From: CBDFNN01 sp965250215
Lineage (GTDB): Bacteria > Bacteroidota > Rhodothermia > Rhodothermales > DATKEJ01
Direction of reading: 5' to 3'
Length of the DNA: 64,000 nucleotides
NCBI GenBank assembly: GCA_965250215.1
Contig: CBDFNN010000004.1
Location: forward strand, 2,976,001 to 3,040,000
The translations under genes were made by a program, and so were the position numbers. Below are positions 25,691 through 34,074 of this stretch, piece after piece (position 1 is the first letter of the stretch; the number at the start of each line of letters is the position of its first letter). A model generated the notes under the pieces. It did no database searches. It saw only the letters and a program-made list of their open reading frames with translations, and was not told where the DNA came from.

Positions 25691-26671
25691 ATGCAACCAA
25701 TACAATCCTCCATTAGGATTTATAGGTCAATACCTGCGGGTCGCAGAAAGAATTGGTTGTTATCCATCCAAGCTGTTCTTGCGGTCGTAGCGATCACTTT
25801 TTTGATCAAGTCTATCCAGCTTAGCCAGCTGCTTGACTCCTTGTCAAGGCTGAATTTGACACTCCTGTCTTTGGCACTGCTTTTACTCCCTCTGAACCTT
25901 TATTTGGAGGCAAAAAAATGGCAGATTCTGATAAACAAAGTCTCAAGGAATACCTCTGTAAAAGACGCTATGGGATCAATGTTGGTTGGATTCTCGCTAG
26001 GACTCTTTACCCCAGCAAGAATTGGTGACTATGCTGGACGATCGCTCTATCTGGATTATCGGAATAAGTGGGAGCTTGTCGCATTGACATTTACTGATCG
26101 CATGATCTCCCTAGCTACTTATGTGTTGTTTGGCCTTTTGGCCTTAAGCGTTTTCATCTGGGGCGACGCTACTATCCCTGGCTACCTCTCCTATCCGGTG
26201 TTCTATGCTTCGGTCATTATCTTTTTGTTCATTAGCTACTGCTTGATCAATCCTGGTTCGATCTATAGAACCATTGTTTCTACCTTCAGGATCGAGCGGC
26301 TTAGATCAGTTATTTCCTTTCTATCAAGATTAAGCCACAGAGATGTGGTCGACCTCCTCGGACTGTCCATTTTCCGTTATTTAGTTTTTTCGACTCAGTT
26401 CGTCGTAATCGTTTACAGCTTTGGTGTCGACCAGAGTATTTTTGATCTATATCTAGCGGCCTCACTTGTCTTTTTGATAAAAAGCATCGTTCCATCAGTA
26501 ACTTTAATGGAGCTAGGAATAAGAGAAGGAGCTGCTGTTTTCTTTTTTGGAGCAATCGGAGTGAGTGCATCTGTCGCCTTTGATGCAGCCTTTTTGCTAT
26601 TTGCGCTGAATATCATTCTGCCGGCAATGATTGGAGTACCTCTAATATTCAAGCTCAAAGACTGGAAATAG
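25691..26671 (+). CDS. LPG-synthase-TM / UPF0104 family integral membrane protein
   Basis: About eight hydrophobic helices cover the 326 residues. Family-like features include LEAKKWQILI in the first cytoplasmic loop, GFSLGLFTPARIGDYAGR, FTDRMISL and, late in the protein, IKSIVPSVTLMELGIREGAAVFFF. This family includes the flippase part of MprF and glycolipid-associated membrane proteins, and members often accompany glycosyltransferases. ATG at 25691 is preferred over the TTG three codons earlier. A GT2 gene starts 25 bases after its stop, and two further envelope genes follow, so it probably helps to move or bind a lipid-linked glycan. That role is inferred from context. Confidence 0.85.
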   Translation: MQPIQSSIRIYRSIPAGRRKNWLLSIQAVLAVVAITFLIKSIQLSQLLDSLSRLNLTLLSLALLLLPLNLYLEAKKWQILINKVSRNTSVKDAMGSMLVGFSLGLFTPARIGDYAGRSLYLDYRNKWELVALTFTDRMISLATYVLFGLLALSVFIWGDATIPGYLSYPVFYASVIIFLFISYCLINPGSIYRTIVSTFRIERLRSVISFLSRLSHRDVVDLLGLSIFRYLVFSTQFVVIVYSFGVDQSIFDLYLAASLVFLIKSIVPSVTLMELGIREGAAVFFFGAIGVSASVAFDAAFLLFALNIILPAMIGVPLIFKLKDWK

Positions 26672-26679
26672 GACTGGGA

Positions 26680-26698
26680 ATGCCTGATCTTCAGGCAT
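26680..26698 (+). promoter_or_regulatory. Hairpin covering the start codon of the first GT2 gene
   Basis: ATGCCTGA (26680-26687), loop TCT, and TCAGGCAT (26691-26698) form a perfect 8-bp stem. The right arm contains the AT of the ATG at 26697, and the whole hairpin sits in the 25-base gap after the upstream stop. In mRNA it would hide the start codon unless ribosomes finishing the upstream gene open it, a layout that suits translational coupling. Confidence 0.6.
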
Positions 26699-27836
26699 GA
26701 CCTATGTTTCGATATTGCTTGTCTGCATGGCTCTGAGCTATTGCTACGTGATGTTTCGGTTTTGGCGAGGGTTCGAAACGAGCATCGATGACAGCAACAC
26801 CACAACTGAACACTCCAAGCCTTATCCCCAGGTGTCTGTAATCGTTCCCTTTCGTAACGAGGCCCAAAACATTCTACCGTGTCTTGCTTCGATTCTGAAC
26901 ATTGACTATCCCAATGAACTCCTGGAGTTGATTCTCGTTAACGATGGAAGCACAGATCACAGCGTCCAAATCGTCAAAACTGTTATCGAAGAACAATACG
27001 AAGGCGACATAAACATAAAGCTGCTTCATTCGATTGATGCGGGAAAGAAGTCAGCCATCATTGCCGGGATTCGAGATGCCAACCATGCCATTATTGTCTG
27101 CACCGATGCCGATTGCGTGGTGCCAAAATCGTGGATAAAATCCATGACGAGCTGCTTCACGGGCCAGATCAACATGGTGACGGGACCCGTCCTCTACAAT
27201 GAGTCTGACTCCTTGCTCAAAAACTTCCAAGCTCTCGATCTACTAGGTCTTGTTGCCGTTGGGGCGGGATCTCTGCGCGCAGGAATGGCGAGTATGTGTA
27301 ACGGGGCAAATCTTGCCTACAAGAAACATGTCTTCGAGAGACTGGGTGGTTTTTCTGGCAATGATCATCTTAGCTCTGGCGACGATCTGTTTTTGATGCA
27401 CAAATTTCACGAGGACAATCCAAATTCCATTTTTTATTCCTCGGACAAAATGTCGGCCGTCCGAACTAAGGCTATGCCAACCCTTGCCACCTTTTTGCTA
27501 CAAAGAAAGAGATGGGCTTCAAAAGCAAGACATTATCAGGACAAGAAAATGAAGGCCCTTTCTCTCCTTGTCTTCGCGGTGAATCTAGGAATTTTGTTTC
27601 TGGGTATTAGCAGCATTTTCCTGGGGGCAAACTTCCTTCCCTTCCTCTTTAGCTTAGGAATAAAGGCTTTCGCCGATTTCTTGATTCTCCGCTCCGCGAC
27701 GAAGCAGTACGATCAGTCCCATCTCATGAGGTTCTTCCCTATCTCACAAGTACTACATATACCCTACGTCGTATGGACAGCGCTGACAAGCCAATTTGGA
27801 ACCGTGATCTGGAAAGACCGAGCAGTCAACTCTTGA
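26697..27836 (+). CDS. Membrane GT2 glycosyltransferase, processive type
   Basis: An N-terminal membrane helix precedes a GT-A domain: VSVIVPFRNEAQNI, LILVNDGSTDHS, the metal-binding CTDADC, a GDDLFLMHKF acceptor motif and QRKRW, a form of the QxxRW signature of processive synthases such as those for cellulose, hyaluronan or PNAG. Two or three membrane helices follow at about 285-370. It would use a nucleotide sugar on the inner membrane. The second gene of a four-gene cluster, it is followed by a NodB deacetylase, which resembles the synthase-plus-deacetylase logic of PNAG-like systems. The actual product is unknown. Confidence 0.88.
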   Translation: MTYVSILLVCMALSYCYVMFRFWRGFETSIDDSNTTTEHSKPYPQVSVIVPFRNEAQNILPCLASILNIDYPNELLELILVNDGSTDHSVQIVKTVIEEQYEGDINIKLLHSIDAGKKSAIIAGIRDANHAIIVCTDADCVVPKSWIKSMTSCFTGQINMVTGPVLYNESDSLLKNFQALDLLGLVAVGAGSLRAGMASMCNGANLAYKKHVFERLGGFSGNDHLSSGDDLFLMHKFHEDNPNSIFYSSDKMSAVRTKAMPTLATFLLQRKRWASKARHYQDKKMKALSLLVFAVNLGILFLGISSIFLGANFLPFLFSLGIKAFADFLILRSATKQYDQSHLMRFFPISQVLHIPYVVWTALTSQFGTVIWKDRAVNS

Positions 27837-27877
27837 TAAGAAGCACGATAAATACAAGTACAGCAAGATTAGCTTCC

Positions 27878-28483
27878 ATGTACTGGACGGACTGCCTTTG
27901 GCGAGTAGAGACGAATGAGAACAGTCTATTCCTCACTTTCGATGATGGACCCGATCCTGAAACGACCCCTCAACTGCTGAAAGTCCTAAAGGAATTCGGA
28001 GCAAAAGCGAGTTTCTTTTTGCTGGGTGAGAAAGCCGAAAAGTATCCGCATCTTGCGAAACAGATATTCAACGACGGTCACGCTGTTGGAAATCATCTAT
28101 TCAAACATGAGGATCCATGGAAAATGGCAGAGACTGATCAGATACTTTCTCTTATTCGAACAAAAGTCTTATTGGAAAAAATTCTTGGCACCCATCCACT
28201 TATTGTTCGCCCACCATTCGGGCATTTAACTCAGGAAATTAGAAGATGGACAAAAGAGAGTGGTGGCCTTGTTTGCATGTGGGACCTGGACCCTTGTGAC
28301 TATGACTCAAAGGCTAGTGAAAATATGGTTTTACGAAAAATAGCAAAGTCCAGAAGAAAGGGATCTGTTGTTCTTCTTCATGACAGGTCCAGTCTATTGC
28401 TAGACCAGTCCAAATTGATCCGAAAACTCATCGATTCTGATGGCGATACAAAATTTTTAGCCATCAACCCTCAGATTGTTTGA
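27878..28483 (+). CDS. Polysaccharide deacetylase (NodB homology domain)
   Basis: The 201-residue protein is almost only the catalytic domain of carbohydrate esterase family 4. Motif 1 is TFDDGPDPETTP (catalytic Asp and metal Asp), motif 2 is NHLFKHE with HxxxH metal ligands, motif 3 is RPPFG, motif 4 is WDLDPCDY and motif 5 is VVLLHD. Such enzymes remove N-acetyl groups from GlcNAc-containing glycans. I chose the ATG at 27878, just before the domain. The frame opens at 27773, overlapping the GT2, but those residues have no domain character. No signal peptide is visible, so it may act in the cytoplasm on a precursor. Confidence 0.9.
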   Translation: MYWTDCLWRVETNENSLFLTFDDGPDPETTPQLLKVLKEFGAKASFFLLGEKAEKYPHLAKQIFNDGHAVGNHLFKHEDPWKMAETDQILSLIRTKVLLEKILGTHPLIVRPPFGHLTQEIRRWTKESGGLVCMWDLDPCDYDSKASENMVLRKIAKSRRKGSVVLLHDRSSLLLDQSKLIRKLIDSDGDTKFLAINPQIV

Positions 28484-28595
28484 CTTTAATATTGCTTACC
28501 TAATTGACGAAAAGAAACAAGACGCCAGAATACGGGTGAGTCAATGAGTCCACATTTAAGGAATCACCTCCTGCAGTCTCCTCACGACATATAGC

Positions 28596-29714
28596 ATGTT
28601 TCTTTTTGTCCTCTCACTTATTTGTTTCTACATGTTGACAATCCTTTGGTCAACTTTTGTATTGGCAACGAAGGAAGTCCCTTCACTGGGCAAGTCTACT
28701 TCGCCAGTGACTCAAATTGCTGTTATAGTCGCTGCTCGAAATGAGGAGTATAGTATCGGAGAATGTGTGGCGAATCTCTCGGCTCAAATTTTGAGAGCGG
28801 ACCAGAAACTCGAAATCATCATTGTAAATGATGCCTCCGAAGATAGAACAAAGTCCGTGGTCGAGGAACTACTATCTAAGAGAAAAGACCATAGTCATGG
28901 TCTTTTCCTCATAAATCGAGCTCAGGATGACACGCCGCCCGGCAAGGCCGGAGCTTTGCATAAAGGCATCTTATCTACCTCAGCAGATGTCATTGTTACG
29001 ACCGACGCTGACTGTAGAGCCCCAAAAATGTGGGTTCAGAATATTACAAGTGCAGTTGAGCATGATCGAGTTGCTGTTGTCGCAGGATTGACCATGGTCA
29101 TCGAAGGCAACAAGACTCTAGATAGAATACAGAGAGTTGATTGGATGTACCTCCAGGCGGCCTCAGCTAGCTTGGCTCTCATGAGTCAGCCTCTGACCGC
29201 GATGGGAAATAACATGGCCTTTCGAAAAACGGACTACCTGGAAATTGGGGGCTATCCTGAATTGCGTCAATCTGTGACGGAAGATTATGTCTTATTTGAA
29301 GCCCTTGCCGACCAGAATCATCGCCAGGCATTCCTTCTGGCTGAACCCCAACTCAAAAACTTAACAGAACCTGCGGATGATTTGGCTCACATGATTCGCC
29401 AACGGAAACGATGGACAATCGGCGGTCTCAAAGGAGGACTTCGTGTTTGGACTCTTTATGCTATGACTAGCCTTGCTCACTGGTCATCAATAGTATTGCT
29501 CTTCTTGTCTCTAAAACTTGGCCTCCTTCTGCTCGTGTCCAAACTTGTAATAGACTTCATGTTCTTGTCCGTCGCCTTCAACAGGATGGATGAAAATAGT
29601 CCAGATCTAGTAACCTTTCTTGGCTTCGAGATTTGGCTAAGTAGCTACATGACCCTACTTCCCATTTCCATAATCCTTAGGCCAAATATTTCTTGGAAGG
29701 GCCGTTCTTTCTAG
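28596..29714 (+). CDS. Second membrane GT2 glycosyltransferase
   Basis: Like the first GT2 it has an N-terminal membrane helix (about 1-24), then IAVIVAARNEEYSI, LEIIIVNDASEDRT, GKAGALHKGI, the TTDADC metal motif, a TEDYVLFEAL acceptor motif and RQRKRW (QxxRW type), followed by hydrophobic C-terminal helices. The two GT2 proteins are similar in plan but clearly distinct in sequence, suggesting different donor or acceptor steps. It lies 112 bases after the deacetylase and ends the plus-strand cluster; the next gene converges 4 bases away. Confidence 0.88.
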   Translation: MFLFVLSLICFYMLTILWSTFVLATKEVPSLGKSTSPVTQIAVIVAARNEEYSIGECVANLSAQILRADQKLEIIIVNDASEDRTKSVVEELLSKRKDHSHGLFLINRAQDDTPPGKAGALHKGILSTSADVIVTTDADCRAPKMWVQNITSAVEHDRVAVVAGLTMVIEGNKTLDRIQRVDWMYLQAASASLALMSQPLTAMGNNMAFRKTDYLEIGGYPELRQSVTEDYVLFEALADQNHRQAFLLAEPQLKNLTEPADDLAHMIRQRKRWTIGGLKGGLRVWTLYAMTSLAHWSSIVLLFLSLKLGLLLLVSKLVIDFMFLSVAFNRMDENSPDLVTFLGFEIWLSSYMTLLPISIILRPNISWKGRSF

Positions 29715-29718
29715 AGTT

Positions 29719-30744
29719 CTAAAGTGAAATTACGAAGCCGGCTGTACCCACAATCTCACCATTTCTACCTTGAACAACACTTAGGAGGGGTTTCACCCGA
29801 TCACTTTGGATCTTGGCAGAAATGGCCGCCTCAACAGCAGCGACGAAGTGGATAGTAAATAGAAGTCCCGAGACTCGCGACGCCTTTCGAAGAAAGGTAT
29901 TGGCTTCCCCATGAATATCATCGTAGAAAAGAAACTGAGTCGTCAAGTCGTCTCCGATCACCTCTTCCGGATTTTCGTCCGCACCGGCAGTGTAATCTGA
30001 CCAACCTGGTGCGTACTGATAGTATTTTCCGATTAGTTCATAGTACTGCTGCTCTGCGAAGTAGGGCAGAACATGGGAAAATGTTGCCCCGGTGGATAAG
30101 TAGTACGACCCGCTTTCTGCCTCTCTGATGTCGTTGAAAAAACGACGAACTTCTACTTTCTGATCCTCATTCCACGCGGAAGGATTCTTGAACTGCTCAT
30201 CACTCAGACTCGGCATCACAATATCAGGACCACCGTAGCCACTGTATTCGTTCATCCATTGAGCAAATTTTCTTGGACTCCAATTTTCATGCGCATAATC
30301 TATATAGATGTCTCGCCCGTCCTCTCCTTGACCTTTCCAATGGAAGTAGGCACCGATGGTCATAGCCTCAGCAGCAATAAAACCAAGACCTCTTTTCCAG
30401 TTTCCGTTGTAGAGCTGACCAGCACCGGGTACAATCAAAGAAAGTCCAATGGCCTGAGGAATTCCAGGTACTCGTCTTCTTAGAACAGACCTGTCTGATT
30501 CCGAAATCGCCTCTGACTTTGGAAAGAATGGATTCAAACCCGAATGTCGGAGAGGATAGATGGGTGTTCCAATTCCAAACTGATACTTGTCTACGGATAT
30601 CTTACCTGTCAAACCTCGGTAGGGGTCGTCATAAAAATCAGCCTTCAGTTTCAGAGGAGCAATCATTAATACTGCCAGACTGACAAGAGTTAATTTTATG
30701 AAGCTCGCTTGCAAGACACGGAAGATGAGAGAAAATCTATTCAT
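29719..30744 (-). CDS. Exported DUF5683-like protein
   Basis: The N-terminus has a long signal sequence or membrane helix ending near LKLKADF. The recognisable core at about residues 95-130 (QAIGLSLIVPGAGQLYNGNWKRGLGFIAAE) matches the DUF5683-type pattern of a small membrane-associated domain common in Bacteroidota. A second hydrophobic segment appears at about 292-312. The middle is tyrosine- and tryptophan-rich, as in outer-membrane proteins. Function is unknown. It starts 15 bases after the gluzincin/PD40/barrel gene and is probably the last gene of the T9SS-linked block. Confidence 0.65.
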   Translation of the reverse strand: MNRFSLIFRVLQASFIKLTLVSLAVLMIAPLKLKADFYDDPYRGLTGKISVDKYQFGIGTPIYPLRHSGLNPFFPKSEAISESDRSVLRRRVPGIPQAIGLSLIVPGAGQLYNGNWKRGLGFIAAEAMTIGAYFHWKGQGEDGRDIYIDYAHENWSPRKFAQWMNEYSGYGGPDIVMPSLSDEQFKNPSAWNEDQKVEVRRFFNDIREAESGSYYLSTGATFSHVLPYFAEQQYYELIGKYYQYAPGWSDYTAGADENPEEVIGDDLTTQFLFYDDIHGEANTFLRKASRVSGLLFTIHFVAAVEAAISAKIQSDRVKPLLSVVQGRNGEIVGTAGFVISL

Positions 30745-30759
30745 ACTGCAAACAAAAAT

Positions 30760-33700
30760 TTAAAGGTCGAATCCAAAGAGAACACCAAAGTGAATCTGCC
30801 ACTCCTTTCCGTAACTAACAAATGACTCATTGTCAGAACTCACAAATCCATCATCCAAGCCAAAGTTAAACTGATCGAAGCCATAGGTAGCGCTTGCAAA
30901 CAGAGCAGTTGGAAATAAGTAGAAAGAACCCATTCCCAGTCTCATTTCTCCTCCAAGATCTTTTTTAAGATCTCCAAGGTCTAGGCCTCCACTACTCCAT
31001 GCTCGGGCTGCATCTGCGTAGACACGTCCATAGAGTTTGTCGAAATTCAAAAACATGAACTGTTTCCTCATCCTTGAGATAATCGGAAATTGATAAGACG
31101 CCTGAAGCCAGATCGTTTCATTTCCACCCAAGGCATAGAAGGGATATCCTCTAGCACCTACCAATCCACCAACATAGTCATTGAAGAAGTCATCCACTTC
31201 ACCCCCCAGTATTGTCGATCCAACTGCACGTAAACCTAGCCCATGGGCACCACCCAAAGGACTACCGGGCAATTGCATCACATATCGAAGATCAGCAAAT
31301 AGTTTGTGGTTATTAAACTGCGAATATTTCGGCAGAAGAATCCCCTGGTCAGGATCAACATCGAAACGATCCAAAAGTCTTCCAGGCTCATAATCATAGC
31401 CCAAGCTTACCTTTAGTCCTTCGGGAATTACATCGCTGTTGTTTCGAGGGTGAATCGCCTCAAAATAATACTTCACCGAGACTCCCCTACCAATAAAGTA
31501 TTTTGTAGATGAGGCCCCGATAGATTGACTGTATTCTTGGGAATAGAAGGCTTCTGTTCGTGCTCGATAAGGCGAATAGCGAAGCCCAAACTCAAGCAAA
31601 CTTGATCTATTTATTTTGGATCGAGAAAAGAGGTTTACTTCCCAAATGCTGAACGCGATATCAGCAAAGGTCTTGCTGGGGAAACATGCGGTGCATGGAA
31701 ATTCCTCAATCTCAAGCCCACTCTCTACGTTTCTGCGAATGTTAAACAGTTCGATGGACAGCTGAGGTGACCACTTCTTCTTGAGGAATGGAATGCCTCG
31801 ATTGAAATCGATCTGTAGAAAGGCGTCTCGTTCTAGTTTTACCAGCCGCCCTGGAGCTAGAAAGTCTCCAAGTCCATCCCACTCTCGTGTCGTAGGCCCC
31901 ACCAATAAACCACCAAAGAAACTCAGACCATCTAGTATCTCTCTGGATGCCACATAGAATCCGGCTTTCGTATTTCGCAAAAATTGGCCTCCTTGAAATT
32001 CACGAGCTATCTCACTTGGTACTCTATTATTTTGACCCGTGGCATACTGGTCTAACCTCAAAACCGGATAAAACTGAAAACTGGTGAAGGTATCGTCATA
32101 ATCTTTCCCGGGAGCTTGATCTGATAGACCTGTAGCCAAATCAGAGTCATCAGCCGTGTTCAATGCCTCAAATTTCTTCGCAAATTTCTCTTCCTTATTT
32201 ATCGCAGCGGGTTGCACATAGCGATATGACTCATCGATATCATTGGCGCCTTCTAGCCTTGCAATTTTATAGCCTTCTACATCGTATCTCGCAAATACAA
32301 TCTCTCCCATCGAATCGACGTCAGGTTCGAAAGCCCCACCAAGAACTTGAGACAGCTGACTTTTCTCACCACTTTTTAGATCAAGACTAAAAAGATTGAA
32401 TATCCCATTCTCATCCGAAGAATAGATAATGCTATTCCCGTCATTAGATACGACCGGAGATCTTTCATCGGCCTTAGTGGCAAGAATGGCGCTCACTTCT
32501 CCGCCGCTATTTGACACTTTATAGATATCTCTCTTGCCATCACGGCTGGTAGAGAAAAAGACCACTTCACCAGAAGGGTGATAACTTGGATTGAAAACCT
32601 GCTCGCCCGCACGAAAATTAGTAAGGGCAGTTATTGATTTGGTCTCCAAATCAAGACGTGAAAGATTGGTAGTCCCGTCATACTGAGTAACAAAGACAAC
32701 ATGCTCTCCATTTGGAGAAACACTTGGCATGGCAGCCCGCGCTTGGCTCGTCAGCCGTTCGGATTTTTTACTTTCTAGGTTCAATGAGAAGAGCTCGCTT
32801 AGTCGCGCACCCGTCGGCCCATCAACGAGCTTCGAATAGATGATTGATTTCCCATCTGGGTGCCAATCGTAACCAGAGCCTAAGCCACTCTTGATCTTAG
32901 ATCCATGACTACAGAAGGCGTCGTGAACGGCATCAAGATCGTTAATTTCGTAGGAGACGTCTTCGTTTGATCGATCTACAACATACAGTGAGACAAAATT
33001 ATTGTCTTCACCCTTATTTGAGAGATAGGCGAGTTTCTTTCCATCTGGGCTTAACTTCGGAAAGTGATTATTAAAGCCCACAGATTCCAGCAAATCACCC
33101 TCTACAAGTTCGGAAGCGATATCATCCAAGCTCGAGCCATAGGCCTTTCTGAGTTCGGCAATCCATTCGGAATGAATCAGATTTGCATCCAATCCTGTTG
33201 CCGCTTTTATTGCTTTCTCAACGTTCCAATTACGCCATTTTCCAAGCTCCTCTGATATCGATCTCAATATGTCTTCACCAAACCGTTGAGCTAAGTAGGA
33301 AGAGAAAGCAAATCCATGATTGTAGATACTCTCTCGCTCTAGGCTCGTCTTGGAGAAAAACGTGGCCATATCGCCAAGCGATAACTCCTCTCCATTGACA
33401 ACTCTTGTTCTCAATAGCATGTCTCTGTGGCTGTCCCAACTATCATAGTGGAGACCGCTTCTTTGAAACTGGGCCGTTCCCTCTGCTAACCATGCAGGGT
33501 TATTAATGACGGGTATGGGATAGCTGACAATCTTGTTCGGATAGCCGTAAAGAACATCTGGACGTCTGACATCCTCGTAATCCAGCCACTGGAAATAGGC
33601 GATCGGAGTTCGCCGACCAGCTTTCATTGTCTTTTGAACCTGAATGATGTGAGTAAACTCATGTGTGATCACATTTCTGAGCCAATTGTGATCTCCGCGG

Positions 33701-34074
33701 AGAGGGGAATCCAGGCTTGGTAGCCAGATATCTATTTTATTATCAAAGAAGTATGCAGCTCCATTGGAGTAATCCTCATAATCTTTAAGAACGATTGACA
33801 CTTTCGTGTCCGGTTCGTTTTTGTAAAGTGATGTGATTGGTAAATAGATCTCCTCTGCAATTCTTTGTACAACACTTGCCGATCTTGTAACAGCGTCGGA
33901 ATCCCCGGAAACGTGATAGTGGACTAAAAAATGATCCGACTCGAGAGTTCTCCAATTAAGGTCAGATCGAACGAAGTCATAAAAACTTGGGCTGATCTGT
34001 GCAATGGAATCCCTTGTCACGAGACATAGGAACACCACGATGAACAGATATAGACATCGTTGATTTCGGATCAC
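30760..34074 (-). CDS. Gluzincin-like peptidase fused to PD40 propeller and outer-membrane barrel
   Basis: A signal peptide (about 1-26, ending SIAQ) precedes a zinc-peptidase domain of the MA-like gluzincin type. The motif is HEFTH at about residues 138-142 in NVITHEFTHIIQ, and the third ligand is in NPAWLAEGTAQF. TolB/PD40 blades follow (FPKLSPDGKKLAYLSNKG, SPVVSNDGNSIIYSSDENG), and the last about 400 residues are barrel-like strands. The fusion suggests a surface or periplasmic protease anchored in the outer membrane. I chose GTG at 34072-34074, which overlaps the upstream stop as GTGA and puts the signal peptide at the start; the frame opens further upstream without a start that fits. Confidence 0.8.
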   Translation of the reverse strand: MIRNQRCLYLFIVVFLCLVTRDSIAQISPSFYDFVRSDLNWRTLESDHFLVHYHVSGDSDAVTRSASVVQRIAEEIYLPITSLYKNEPDTKVSIVLKDYEDYSNGAAYFFDNKIDIWLPSLDSPLRGDHNWLRNVITHEFTHIIQVQKTMKAGRRTPIAYFQWLDYEDVRRPDVLYGYPNKIVSYPIPVINNPAWLAEGTAQFQRSGLHYDSWDSHRDMLLRTRVVNGEELSLGDMATFFSKTSLERESIYNHGFAFSSYLAQRFGEDILRSISEELGKWRNWNVEKAIKAATGLDANLIHSEWIAELRKAYGSSLDDIASELVEGDLLESVGFNNHFPKLSPDGKKLAYLSNKGEDNNFVSLYVVDRSNEDVSYEINDLDAVHDAFCSHGSKIKSGLGSGYDWHPDGKSIIYSKLVDGPTGARLSELFSLNLESKKSERLTSQARAAMPSVSPNGEHVVFVTQYDGTTNLSRLDLETKSITALTNFRAGEQVFNPSYHPSGEVVFFSTSRDGKRDIYKVSNSGGEVSAILATKADERSPVVSNDGNSIIYSSDENGIFNLFSLDLKSGEKSQLSQVLGGAFEPDVDSMGEIVFARYDVEGYKIARLEGANDIDESYRYVQPAAINKEEKFAKKFEALNTADDSDLATGLSDQAPGKDYDDTFTSFQFYPVLRLDQYATGQNNRVPSEIAREFQGGQFLRNTKAGFYVASREILDGLSFFGGLLVGPTTREWDGLGDFLAPGRLVKLERDAFLQIDFNRGIPFLKKKWSPQLSIELFNIRRNVESGLEIEEFPCTACFPSKTFADIAFSIWEVNLFSRSKINRSSLLEFGLRYSPYRARTEAFYSQEYSQSIGASSTKYFIGRGVSVKYYFEAIHPRNNSDVIPEGLKVSLGYDYEPGRLLDRFDVDPDQGILLPKYSQFNNHKLFADLRYVMQLPGSPLGGAHGLGLRAVGSTILGGEVDDFFNDYVGGLVGARGYPFYALGGNETIWLQASYQFPIISRMRKQFMFLNFDKLYGRVYADAARAWSSGGLDLGDLKKDLGGEMRLGMGSFYLFPTALFASATYGFDQFNFGLDDGFVSSDNESFVSYGKEWQIHFGVLFGFDL

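Noticed and set aside
27773..27877. An extended N-terminus for the NodB deacetylase overlapping the GT2 gene.
   Set aside because: The extra 35 residues have no signal or domain character, and an ATG lies just before the domain.
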